A stretch of 64,000 nucleotides of DNA from Amborella trichopoda (lineage: Eukaryota > Streptophyta > Magnoliopsida > Amborellales > Amborellaceae): NCBI RefSeq assembly GCF_000471905.2, contig NW_006498435.1, positions 4,362,288 to 4,426,287 of the forward strand, given 5' to 3'. Both the position numbers and the translations under genes were made by a program. Below are positions 49,755 to 60,092 of this stretch, piece by piece (position 1 is the stretch's first letter; each line of letters starts with the position of its first letter). The notes beneath the pieces were generated by a model. The model searched no databases, was not told the DNA's origin, and saw only the letters and a list, made by a program, of their open reading frames with translations.

Positions 49755-52700
49755 TCACGGATAGTACTTCTTTAGGTTTCGCTCGTTGATAGGGAGCATT
49801 GCCTCCTCTTCATTAGAGTTTGCCAGTACATAAGCCCCATTTGGTGTGGCCTTTTTTACTATGAATGGACCTTCCCACTTGGGTTTGAATTTTCCTTTTC
49901 GGCGCCCATGCATGACAATCGGTCTATTAACTGCTAAGACTAGACCCCCACGAGCGAATGAGCGAACCTTGACTGACTTGTCAAAGGCTCTCTTCATTCT
50001 TCCTTGATTGAGCTCGAGGTACTAAGCCTCTAGTCTCTTTTCGTCAAGGGCATCCAACTCCTGGTAACGGAGCTTAACCCTCTCGTCCTCGATTAGTCCT
50101 TGATGTATAGCGACACAGAGTGAGGTTATTTTAATCTCGAGGGGTAAAGCTGCCTCACCTCCATAGACCAAGGAAAAACGGGTAGAGTTTGTAGCATTCT
50201 GAGTGGCGGTGCGATAAGCCCACAAAGCTTCAGGCATCTTCTCATGCCAATTTTTATATGACTTCGAAACTAACTTTCGGATTACCCCGCACAGAGTTTT
50301 GTTGAATGCCTCAACCAAACCCTTGGCTCGAGGGTAGTACATAGTCGAGTATTTCCACTTGAAGCCGAACTGGTTGGCTAGGCGATCAACATGATGGCTT
50401 CTGAACTGGGGTCCATTATCAGAGATTATTCAGTCTGGAACCCCGAATTGGTAGATGATGTGGTGATGCACGAAGTTAGCCACAGTTTTCCCTGGGACCT
50501 ATTTGAGAGGGACTGCCTCAGCCCACTTGGAGAAGTAATCTGTCGCTGTCAGAATGAAGGCATGACCCAGGGAGGAAGGAGGGTCGATGGGTCCTACAAT
50601 GTCCATCCCCCACTAGGAAAGGGCCATGATGTCATCGAGGATGGAGATGCTTCGGGGGTTGATGAGTGAGGCCAGAGTCAATATGGCACACATGGCATCT
50701 CTTAGCATAGTTTTGGGCATCAGCCACTATTGAAGGCCAATAATAGCCAAGTCTGCATATGCGTTCGTAGAGCTTAGGGCCGGACTGATGCAGCCCATAG
50801 ATACCCGAGTGCACTTCTTCAAGCACTTTGCTTACCTCTTGTGTATCAATGCATTTGAGGAGAATTCCAACAAATGATTGACAAAAGAGGACATCCCCAT
50901 CGAGAAGGGTGTACTTGGTAGACATTCGTCATATGCCGTTGTGTTTCGCCCAATCCTGAGATGGCCTTCCATGCTATGAAGTCCATGATAGGCTCCCTCC
51001 AGTCTTCTACTTGCTCAACCTCCTCACACATCGGGTCGAAGAATTCGGGCTCGTTCTCCTTAACCTTGGATTCTTTTCCCTGGGGCATTTGCTGATCTGC
51101 CTCAACGACATCCTTAGCTGCAAGGAGTGCCCCGAATGGATAAGGCAGGCTATCAGGGAAGACTTCCCTCTCATCATCTGCATCAACTTCGGTTCTCTAG
51201 TATACGTGTCTCCATTCGGTTACCCAGACTGGAGTAGGCCCTGATGAAGACAATTGAATGGTGGTGCCGAGCTTTGAGAGCACATTGGCCTATGAGTTTA
51301 CCCTTCTAGGGATGTGACTTAGGGAGAAATCCTCCAACCGGGCCATATAAGATTTGGTCGTGTCATGATAAGGCTTGAGACTATCCTTCCTTACGTCATA
51401 AATCCCTTTAGGCTACCAGATGACCAGCTCAAAGTTGCCGAAGACGTTCAAGTGCTTCAGGTTTAGCTCTTGGAAGATCTCCAGTCTGATTATGAGGGCT
51501 TGATACTCAGCTTCGTTATGAGAAAATGCCTTTACAAGCGAGAAGGATAGAGGGATCATTCTTCCATCAGGATTTAAGAACACAACTCTAGCGCCCCCTC
51601 TATCAGACTAGAATGCGCCGTCAAAGTACATTTCCCATGGCTGAGATGGCACCGTACATAAAACTTCTTCATCTGGGAGGTTGCTCGACTAGGGAGATTC
51701 TAAAGGGACTGGGTGAGCTGGGAGGAAATCTGCTAAGGCTTGACCTTTAACCGCCTTCTGTGGTACATACATGATGTCAAACTCCATCAGCAATAATGCC
51801 CACTTGGTCAAGCATGGCCGGGTCATAAGAAACTTGACTGGGTCAACATTGGAGATTAACTTGACCTCGTGACTGAGCAAGTAGTGGCAGAACTTTTGTA
51901 CTGCAAAGATCAAGGCTAAGCACATCTTTTCGATTGGAGGGTAATTCTTCTCGGCTCCTTGCATTCTACGGTTGAGATAGTAGAGCGTTGTCTCTTTTCC
52001 TCCTTCATTGTTCTGTGCTAGGAGTGTTCTCATCCTAGGTATGTGGCACCGGCATTCTTTAACCCGAAAGGCATCACAGTGTAGCAAAAGACACCTTTTT
52101 AGGTTAGGAATGCATTAGCCTCCTCATCTTCTGGTGCCATCCTTATTTGATTGTAACTAGAATATCCATCTATAAAGGAGAAGATCTGACAATGAGTAGT
52201 GGAGTCGACAAGCATCTCGATGAACGGCAGGGGGAAGTCATCCTTGGGGAAGGCGGTGTTCAAATTGTGAAAGTCAATACAGACCCTGATTTAGCCATTC
52301 TTCTTTTTGACTGGAACAACATTTGCCAACCATCTTGGGTATTTGACTTCACGTATGAACCCAGCTTGCCTGAGCTTGTTTATCTCAGCATCAATCTGCA
52401 TCTCGAGGTCGGGTCTAAACCTCCTTGCTTTCAGCTTCATGGGTTTGATGGCAGGATCAATACCGAGGTGATGGACAGTAATCTAGGGTTCTAGACCAGG
52501 CATCTCGTGATAATGCTAGGTGAAGACGTCCCGATTTGCTCAGAGGAGGGAAATATAACTTTCTTTCTCCTCTGGGGACATTTTTGCTAAGATGAAAGTT
52601 GGCCTCAAGTCGACGTCATCCCCCAGGTTGATCTCTTCAAGCTCGTTGGCAGTGGCCTCACTGCCTTCTTCCCACTCTTCTAGAGCTTCCTGAAGTTCCT

Positions 52701-52850
52701 TGTCAGGGGACTCATAAGGATTTTCATTGACCTCAAGTGTAGAAACCCATGATCCCAACATCTCAGCTTCTAAGAGGGGCATAGTGTGGGAGAGGGCCAA
52801 TCTCTAGCTGGTCCAGGGGATGGAAGGGCCTAAGTCGATGATCTCGTGAC
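49755..52850 (-). pseudogene. pol pseudogene of element 3, reverse transcriptase deleted
   Basis: Reading leftward: INLGDDVDLRPTF (pre-RT linker, near 52610), RT segments IREVKYP, PLPFIE, SFIDGYSSYNQIRM and VMPFGLKNAGATY (about 52390-52050), then directly RNase H GGKETTLYYLNRRM and ALIFAVQKFCHYLL (51990-51890), second RNase H MYFDGAF (near 51640) with HNEAEYQALI, integrase zinc region VHSGIYGLHQSG...CHVCH, core aspartates MDIVG and SDNGPQ, Glu in GLVEAFN, and C-terminal KWEGPFIV...LKKYYP. The reverse transcriptase part with the YVDD box is missing. Stops and shifts are frequent. Confidence 0.85.
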
Positions 52851-53199
52851 TTGGATCACTTGTGCTTGCCTCGAGCTGTGTGCTTCATGCACTTGGCTCA
52901 TTTCAAGGCGCCTTTGGAACAAGAGCCTGAAGATGACTCGATTTTAGGTCGGGTTGACAGGGCATCGACGGATGTTGAGAATCTAACCGCTTGGGCCAAC
53001 AACTCTCTAAGGCGCTCTTGCTATAATTGGGTGAGGCTGGTGCCTCCGAACTCTCTGTTTAGAGCGCCAATGTCTGGGCACCGTCGAGCTGCACTTGTGG
53101 AGAAAATAGAAGAGGAGGAGGAGAAGTAGAGTTAGAACTTTTTGGGCAGCTTTTTATGTTGTCGTCGAAATTGGACATGTGCAGGGGGTATTTTAGTTC

Positions 53200-56100
53200 T
53201 TGCCCCTGCTTTGGCTGTTGTGGGGTGCTTTTAACGTCATCACCTGGTATTAGAGGAATCCCGAGCTGATGGTGGCTTGGGGGTATCTGCCTGATTGGAT
53301 GAAAGGATGAGGTGAGCTGCGTTTAGGATGAAGTCCTGCATGGTCGAAAGTGGGGGGAGAGGCCTGAGAAATTCTTCCTCGTCTGGAGGCTGAGGAAGAT
53401 GATTCCTTCGGCGGGCTAATCTAGGCACTTGCCGTCACCTTCCGAATCCCTGAGGAGGTGTTTGGCAAGCCCTCTCTGGCTGATGAGTAGTCCTAGCTTG
53501 ATGGATCGCTTCATGCTTCAGGGATTTGAACCTACTTCGCCAAGGCATGCTCGTGAAGGGATTTTAGTATGGCCTCCTCTTGAACAGGAGTGACGGCTTG
53601 AAAGTGTTCCTGGAGGATGGCACAAACGATGTGGTGTTGCTCGACTTTCTCCTCGACTATAGCTTCGAATCCCAAGCACTCTTTTAGCTCGTGACCCCAT
53701 AATTGGTGATAAGGCCACTAGAGTTTTTCCATGCCCTGGGAAAGCAGCTTAGGCTGTGTAGTGGACTTGGCAGTGACGAAGCCCTGATGGAGCATCGCCT
53801 GGAAGAGGGTCTGCAGAGGGTCTGGTCCCACGTTTCCTTGGGATGGCACCGAGAGGTCTTCTTGCACAGGTGGAAGAGGCACTTGAGGCCTCTTGGGTTT
53901 CCTAGAACTTCCTGACACTGCTGCATCTTCTTTGCTAGAAGCTTATGGAAGCCGGTGCACTCGTTGACACCATGACCTCGTATCTAGTGATATGCGCACC
54001 AAAGGTTCTTGGTTCCTGGAGGCAGGAACTTGGGCTGCCTTATCGACTTGGGAGTGACGAGTACTTCTTCAAGGATTATGGAGAAAAATGCACGAAGAAT
54101 AGTGGGTGCTTCGTCACCCTCTTGAATCATGACTATGTGAGAAGCCTCAGTTGCCCCAAATGCTTTTGTCAATTTTTCGAGCTTTATCTTACCCTTGTTG
54201 ATAAGGGCTTTGATAGTGTCGTTTAGCTTATAGCAGTCGTAAGTGAGGTGGCCTACTCTCCTGTGGTAGAAGCCATACTTCTCATTTGTCTCTTGCGCAG
54301 CTGACTCTTCAGTATTGGCCTCCGGCAGCTGGATCATGTTTTTCTCTAACAGCAGTCGAAGCATTGCAGGCGTCCACTCCTTATTAAAGGGGTAAACTTT
54401 GTTCTGGTGTTGGATCTAGAAGTTATTTCGCTTAGAATTTTTAGGAGGCAGGACCTGACTGTAGGACTACTGCTTGCCCTGGGCCTGAGGCATCTGTGCC
54501 TTGGAAAGGTCCAAGGTTTGAGGAGTCGTGCTCTTAGTGCCAGTCACGGTGACGACCAAGCTGATCACTTCTTCTTGGTTACCCCGACCGTTGGAGCAGT
54601 AGTTTGAGCCGGGGGGTTGCTGACGAGGGCTACCATGGTGCTTGAACAATCCCTCAATATAAACTGCCTTACAGATGAGCTCTGACATGGAGGGTGGATT
54701 GAATGCCTCGACATGCAGGACGATCTCCAGAAGCATGTTCTGTATGGAGGTCTTGACCACTTCCTTCTCAGTCATGGGAGTGGCGTGAAGTTTGCCAACT
54801 CTCTTCATCAGGTGATGAACTTGTCAATCGGCTCACCAGGGTCTTGTGTCAGGGTGAGGAGTTCGATGGTCTCCATGTTACTCTAGACTTCATGGAAGTA
54901 TTAGTAAACCAACTGCTCCATCTCTTTCCATGTGTGTAGCAAGTTGGGAGGCAGTTGAGCATATCACTGGAAGGCTAGCCCTTCAAAAGTCTCGACGAAC
55001 TGGCAGAGGAGGAGTCATCTGTTAGTTACCGTCTCTTGACAGGCCACCTGGAAGTGAGCAGTATGTTGGTGTGGAGACATAGTACCGTTGAACAAGGGGA
55101 CCTTCCCCTTTTGATAGTTTGGAGAGAAGGTTACTTGGTCAATGTACAAAGGGTATGGCTTCTGGTAGAGCGATGTCTCTTGCATGCCTGGGACCTTGTT
55201 CTTGAGGCTATGGGCCACCATGGCATCTATGTCGATTTGGGAGATGTCGCAGGAGACAGAACTGTCTTGGGAGACCGGTGGGGGAGTTTTCCTAGGAACT
55301 GTGTCCTCACCGGGAATCAATCTCATGGTGAGAGGAAGTGGGCCCGGAGGCTTCTAGGCATTCCATCTTTTCAAGGATGGATTGCATCATTACCTCAAAC
55401 CTAGTCATTATGTCTTCCTGGGCTTCGTCCAGGTCATTGATCACCATGACCTTGACCGTCTCTTCTGAGAGGTTAGAACCAAGAGGAGGAGCGGACTGCC
55501 GAGGTCGATGAGTCATGGGTGGCAAGTCAGTTTGCAGAGGCTCAATTTTCCCCGACTGGATTTGAGCCCTATATGCCAATCTTGTGAGCACCGGTTCTCG
55601 ATGGTCTTGGGACTGTGGCTTCTGGGCAGTGATGACCCAGCAATACTCTTGGACTCGCTCAGGTTCTAGAGTTTGAAGAGGGAAAAAGGGTTTACGAGGC
55701 AGGTTGTCATCGAGGGCTATCTTGAAGGCTCCTTTGGTCAGGATCTAAATACCTCTCTTCTGCCTAACCCTGAGATGGTTGTGGACTTCACTCTAGAATC
55801 AAGCCTGAGACCCCGCCTTCTTTGAACATGCAAGGGTCGTGTCTATGAGTTGGAGCAAGGAGTGGGGTCCAAGGATAGAAGGCAGCCCGGGTTTCTGCCT
55901 TGGAGCCTGGAGGCCTCTATCAGACATCAGGTCGTTGTCCCAAGTTCCTTTGTGGGGCCCATTTGAGCGACTGACCTGAAGCTGGCTCAAGATGTTACTC
56001 TTAGGGAAGACCTTTGAGTACCACGGATTGAGGTGTTTTCCTAGTGTCAGGCAAGTGACAGACGAAGTAGCTGGTTCATGACTTCGCCTGAGTCTGAACC

Positions 56101-57000
56101 GGGGAGGAACCTGAGAAAGAGGTGTGTGTGCACCTTTAGGGTTAGCCGTCCGAGTGACTTGGGGGTCAACCTGAGCTCGGTCAATTGGTTTGACCTTGGG
56201 ATGTCGAGACCCACAAGCCTGTATTTGTGAGGGACGAGGCGGAAGCTCATCTCTCATAGAGTTGGGACATGTGTGCTGGGTGGGAGGACAAAGTGGTCAA
56301 CCCTCATGTGCTTGAGGTGGCATAGAGCTAGCGCTTCCCCGAGCTGTGGAAACTGAATGCATGACGCACGCAAGGTTCGGCTCAAGAAGGCCTAGCCCTT
56401 GCTGCGAGCTCAAGGCAACGTGGCCCGAGGTGTGGCTCGAGTGGATGGACCACGAGCCCTTGGGTGTGGGCAAGAGATGGAGGCTGCTGGGTCTCCGCCT
56501 TGATGTGTCGAGCCTCTAAGTCTAGAGGTTCGGAGAGGTGAAAGAATTTTGGGGGTAGCCTTGCGGTGAACCTCAGAAGCGATGGCAACTTGCTTGCCTC
56601 CCTTGGAAGCAATTAGGGCAGCCTTTCAGTGTGCCCCAGCAATATGACTGGCAAGAGACTTGCTAGTAGTAGGGTGCGCACTGTGTGCAGTGGCAGACGT
56701 GACACCGATGCAACGGGCCTTGGTAGAGGGTCCACCAGGGCGAGGAAGTGAGGAGTCAGGGACTTTTAAGTCCCCTCTCGCACTAACCTAGGCAAGAACC
56801 TAGGAGTCGGACCATGAGTCCTGACTCAGAAGGAGAGTAGGGAAGGAAGCTTCAGCAGTTCACTTCCTTGGGAGAGTCACGAGTGCAGGGATAAGGAAGT
56901 TCCCAACTCGGATGAACGAGTTGAACAACCCAGGTGCCATAGAAATTAGTGCAGAAAGTAAAATAGGATACTGATCAAACAAGAACGAACCGACTAAGGG
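53200..57000 (-). pseudogene. gag pseudogene of element 3 with three zinc-knuckle-like motifs
   Basis: Reading leftward: N-terminal part SFIRVGNFLIPAL (near 56910); PWYSKVFPKSNILSQ (near 56020), matching the element at 60.9 kb; capsid-like TIELLTLTQDPGEP (near 54860) and HVEAFNPPSM (54700); then YGFYHRRVGHLTYDCYKL (54270), CAYHQ-n-GH-n-EC (53990) and YHQLWGHELKEC (53690). The last two follow similar lead-ins (QPKFLPPG and QPKLLSQG), so a gag segment appears duplicated. Many stops; non-functional. Confidence 0.75.
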
Positions 57001-57008
57001 GTAGTAAG

Positions 57009-57026
57009 TTCCCAGTGGCGTCGCCA
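57009..57026 (-). other. Primer-binding site of element 3
   Basis: The minus strand reads TGGCGACGCCACTGGGAA just after CACCTAACGAGCT. The same arrangement precedes gag in the element at 60.0 kb. The matching tRNA was not identified with certainty (Tat/Ogre elements often use tRNA-Arg). Confidence 0.55.
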
Positions 57027-57676
57027 AGCTCGTTAGGTGTTCGATCTCGCCCTTTGGATCTAAAACGACATGTCCCTCTCGAGCAGCCATATCACGGCGC
57101 TCGCGCTTCGGATTGACACGAGACTTGTTCCATCGTGTGCGTAAGGTCCAGGGCTACCATCGTTGTAAATTCTAGTTGTCGAAATTCAAAATTCAGCCAT
57201 AAAGTCAAGACTACAAAATCTTCGTCCGGGCACATAATCGAGCTGCGTTTGTTGCCACGTGATCTTGACGGCATACTCAGAGCAATACAGCAAAGAAATC
57301 ATGAAGAAACATCAAGATATGAACACACTATCGATCCAAAGATTACAAGATTCACACGAATTTCAAGTCGCATGATCGTGGCTAAAAACGTGATACGTGG
57401 CTCGAAGTTGGTATCAAATCAATCGCCATAAAGAGCCCTACAAGAAAGCAATCATATTTTTATCAAATGGGCATCATAGCAACCCCAGATAATCTATGGA
57501 AGATCATGTACGTTATAGGGCAATAACATGAACTGTTTTGGAATTCCATGTATTGTTAGTCAAGGACAAAACAATCATTTTACACCTATTTTTTTAATTT
57601 ATTTTAATTCAAATAAATTGTAATTGTCATCAATTAGGATAATTTTCAGTCATCCACCCATGTTTGGGCACAATTC

Positions 57677-57738
57677 TATAAATACATGCTAAATTTAATT
57701 GTAAAGGATCCGGCTTATACTTTCAGTTGATGAATAAA
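57677..57738 (+). promoter_or_regulatory. Candidate LTR promoter and poly-A signal
   Basis: TATAAATA at 57677-57684 is followed 49 bp later by AATAAA at 57733-57738. This tight spacing is seen in plant LTRs. No transcription evidence can be read from sequence. Confidence 0.35.
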
Positions 57739-57829
57739 GTTTCAGTTTTTGCATTGAATTGGAGAGGTACGTCTTGGAGAGAGAGAGACGAAAGAGAAGA
57801 ATTAAGTCGGTACCCCTCTTCTGCAAGGT

Positions 57830-59330
57830 AATTCTCTCTTCCTTCTTCTCTCTTTACTATTCCTCTTCTTCGATTTCTTTTCTTGCTCCTTTCTTTCTCT
57901 TTTCTTTCTTGTTCTTCTTTTATCTGCTTCTCTCTCTTCTTCTCTGAGCACATGCACGGTTGTGGCAAAGCCGTGGATTCCTCCTCTCTCTTCCTTTTCT
58001 TTCTCTATTCTCTCTCTACTTCTTCTTCTTCTTCTCCTTCTTTATTCTCTCTATCTTTTTGCTTCTCTCTGTCTGAGAGTGCCTGACGATGGCAACGCCA
58101 TGCATGAACTGCTCTCTCTATTTCCTTTTCTCTCTCTAACACACACGACGATAGAAGCGTCGTGTTTTCTTCTCTCTCTTTTCCTTCTTCCCCTTCTCCT
58201 TCTTTACTTATTCTCTCTCTACTCTATCTTTCTCTTTGCTTCTCTCTGTTTGAGCATTCATGGCGATGGCAACATCATGCATGAACTTCTCTCTCTAATT
58301 CATTTTCTCTTTCTAACACAAACAGTGGTGGCAACGTCGTGCGTGTTTCCTTCTCTCTCTTTCCTTCTTTCTCCTCTAGCTCTTTCCTTCTTCCTAATCT
58401 CTTTCCTTCTCTTTCCTTATTTCTCCTCTGACTCTTTCCTAACCTTTCTCCTCAATTTCCTTTTCTCTCCCTTCATTCTTTTCATCTCTCATTGTTCACC
58501 TTCCTTCTCTCTCTACTTTCCTTTCTTCTTTCTCTTCCCCAAACTCTCTTTTCTTCCTCTCTGTCTTTCTTTCTCTCACCTTGTTATTCTTTTCTCTCTC
58601 CTCTCCAATCATGCATGATGATACCCATCGCCGGGCATGACATTCTCATTCTTCCCTTATCCTTTGGAAACATGCACAGTGAGCCGGACCTGAACCCAAG
58701 TGGCGGGTCAGGCCTCTGTCAAAGTGTTTTGTGCACGGCAATGCTCATCATCGTGAATGACATTCCTTTCCTCATTATTTGACGAGGACACTGAATCGGG
58801 TCCTTTCCCGAGTAGCGGGTCAGGTCATGTTTGAGTTCCTTACGACATGAGCGGCGATGCTTAGTGCCACGTGTGTCTTTCCCCTTTCTCTCTCCTTTTG
58901 CTCCTTTCTCTCTCATCTTTCCTCTATCATGGTCAACGAAACCAATTATCGTCCATGTTCTTTCTTTCTCCTCTTTCCTCTGTCATGGGCGGCAGAACCC
59001 ATCGTCATCCATTTTTTTCTTTCCTCTGTCCTCTATCATGGACAGCATAACGCATCACCGTCCATGTTCTTTCTCTCTCCTTTATTTTCTCTTCTCCCTT
59101 CTCTCCCTTTTCTCTTTCCTCTTCTTTCTCTCCACAATCTTCTTCTCTCACCTTTCTTCTTTCTTCCTCTTCTCTTTTCTCTCCTTTCACTTTTATCTCT
59201 TCTCTTTCTTTCTTCTCTTGCCTTCCCTTTTCTCCTATCTCTTTTCTTTTCTCTCTCTTTTCTTATCTCTCCTCTTTCTCTTTCTTTTTCTTCTTTCTCT
59301 CTCATTTATTCAAGGGATAAGTCTAGCACG
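57830..59330 (+). repeat. Long polypyrimidine region (CT-rich, 1.5 kb)
   Basis: The plus strand is overwhelmingly C and T, with runs of TCTCTC and TTCTTC, broken by short GC-rich inserts carrying CATGCATGAACT and GGCGGGTCAGG. A unit of about 175 bp repeats at 58080 and 58255. Serine/leucine/phenylalanine-rich frames here (57962-58618, 58831-59372) follow from composition only. Confidence 0.85.
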
Positions 59331-60003
59331 GTAGTCTCATCATCGAGCAACATTGCTGCCATGTCGGTCTAAGTTCTCGTGCCTATCTTGCTGCCATGTT
59401 GAACTCACTGTTGTGTCAGGCTGGTTGGTGTTGGTATTCTGTCGTCGAGTAGTATTGTCGTTGTGCCGATCTGCGTTAGCGTGCTCATCTTGCTACCACA
59501 TCAAGTCAATCATCATACCAAATTTACCATTGTGCTAAGCTAGAGACCTGGTCAAATGTTTCTTTCTTTTCTTTTCTTCTCTTCTCTCTTCTTCCTTCTC
59601 TCAACCCTCATCTCATCATTTCTTCTCTTTTCTACATTGAATGTGTACGCTTGTGTACATTCACTCAAAGACAAGGTGGGGTCTCTTGGTCCACGTGTCT
59701 TATAAAATTAACCATGTGCGTGTGATTGTAGAAACAGGAGAATACAAGCCAAGGGAGGCAGTTCCGAACCAATTGAACGACTGGGGGCCTTTATTCGTGA
59801 TCTAAGAGGGTGCCCACGCTAGCCAGCTCAAGTAAGTCCCGAACCCACCTTAAATTCCTCTCTCATCTGTTGGTATACCTGCTCTTGCTCTTGAGAAAGG
59901 TTCTTGAGAGACCGTTCTCAAGTCCTGGGTTCCCTTCAAAACTCGAGATACGTGCTGCCAAATCATTTAGATCCAGCGACGAGATCAAGGCACCTAGCCA
60001 GCT

Positions 60004-60021
60004 TGGTGACTCCACTGGGAA
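60004..60021 (+). other. Primer-binding site of element 4
   Basis: TGGTGACTCCACTGGGAA follows the LTR end CACCTAGCCAGCT and lies 71 bp before the gag start. The site in element 3 differs at two positions. The tRNA was not identified with certainty. Confidence 0.6.
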
Positions 60022-60092
60022 CTTACTACCCCTTCGTCGAATCATACTTATTTTGATAGTTTCTCCTTTGTTTTACTGTTTTCACACACCAC

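Larger units (their letters stand above)
49286..57026 (-). mobile_element. Tat-like Ty3/gypsy element 3, minus strand
   Basis: Reading leftward: primer-binding site (57009-57026), gag (about 57000-53200), reverse transcriptase, RNase H, second RNase H, integrase and pol end at 49755, then a tail. It is the same family as the plus-strand element at 60.0 kb (MKRAFDKSVKV, RPIVMHG, KWEGPFI and LKKYYP shared at the pol end), but a different one from copies 1 and 2. No 3' LTR was recognised left of 49755 before the minisatellite. Confidence 0.8.
57027..60003. repeat. Region between the two head-to-head Tat-like elements (LTR remnants)
   Basis: The left edge (57027-57080, minus) and right edge (59965-60003, plus) are homologous LTR ends: TTTAGATCC, GAGATC-A, CACCTA, AGCT before the primer sites. 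On the plus strand TATAAATA (57677) and AATAAA (57733) look like LTR promoter and poly-A signals. The LTR of element 3 seems cut short after a few hundred bases at most. That of element 4 may fill most of the interval, but its left boundary was not found. Confidence 0.45.

Noticed and set aside
52147..52494. 115-codon plus-strand frame
   Set aside because: Antisense shadow of the minus-strand reverse transcriptase of element 3.
57962..59372. Long Ser/Leu/Phe-rich frames and their Arg/Glu/Lys-rich antisense partners
   Set aside because: They follow from the CT-rich composition; several frames are open at once and none has a domain.
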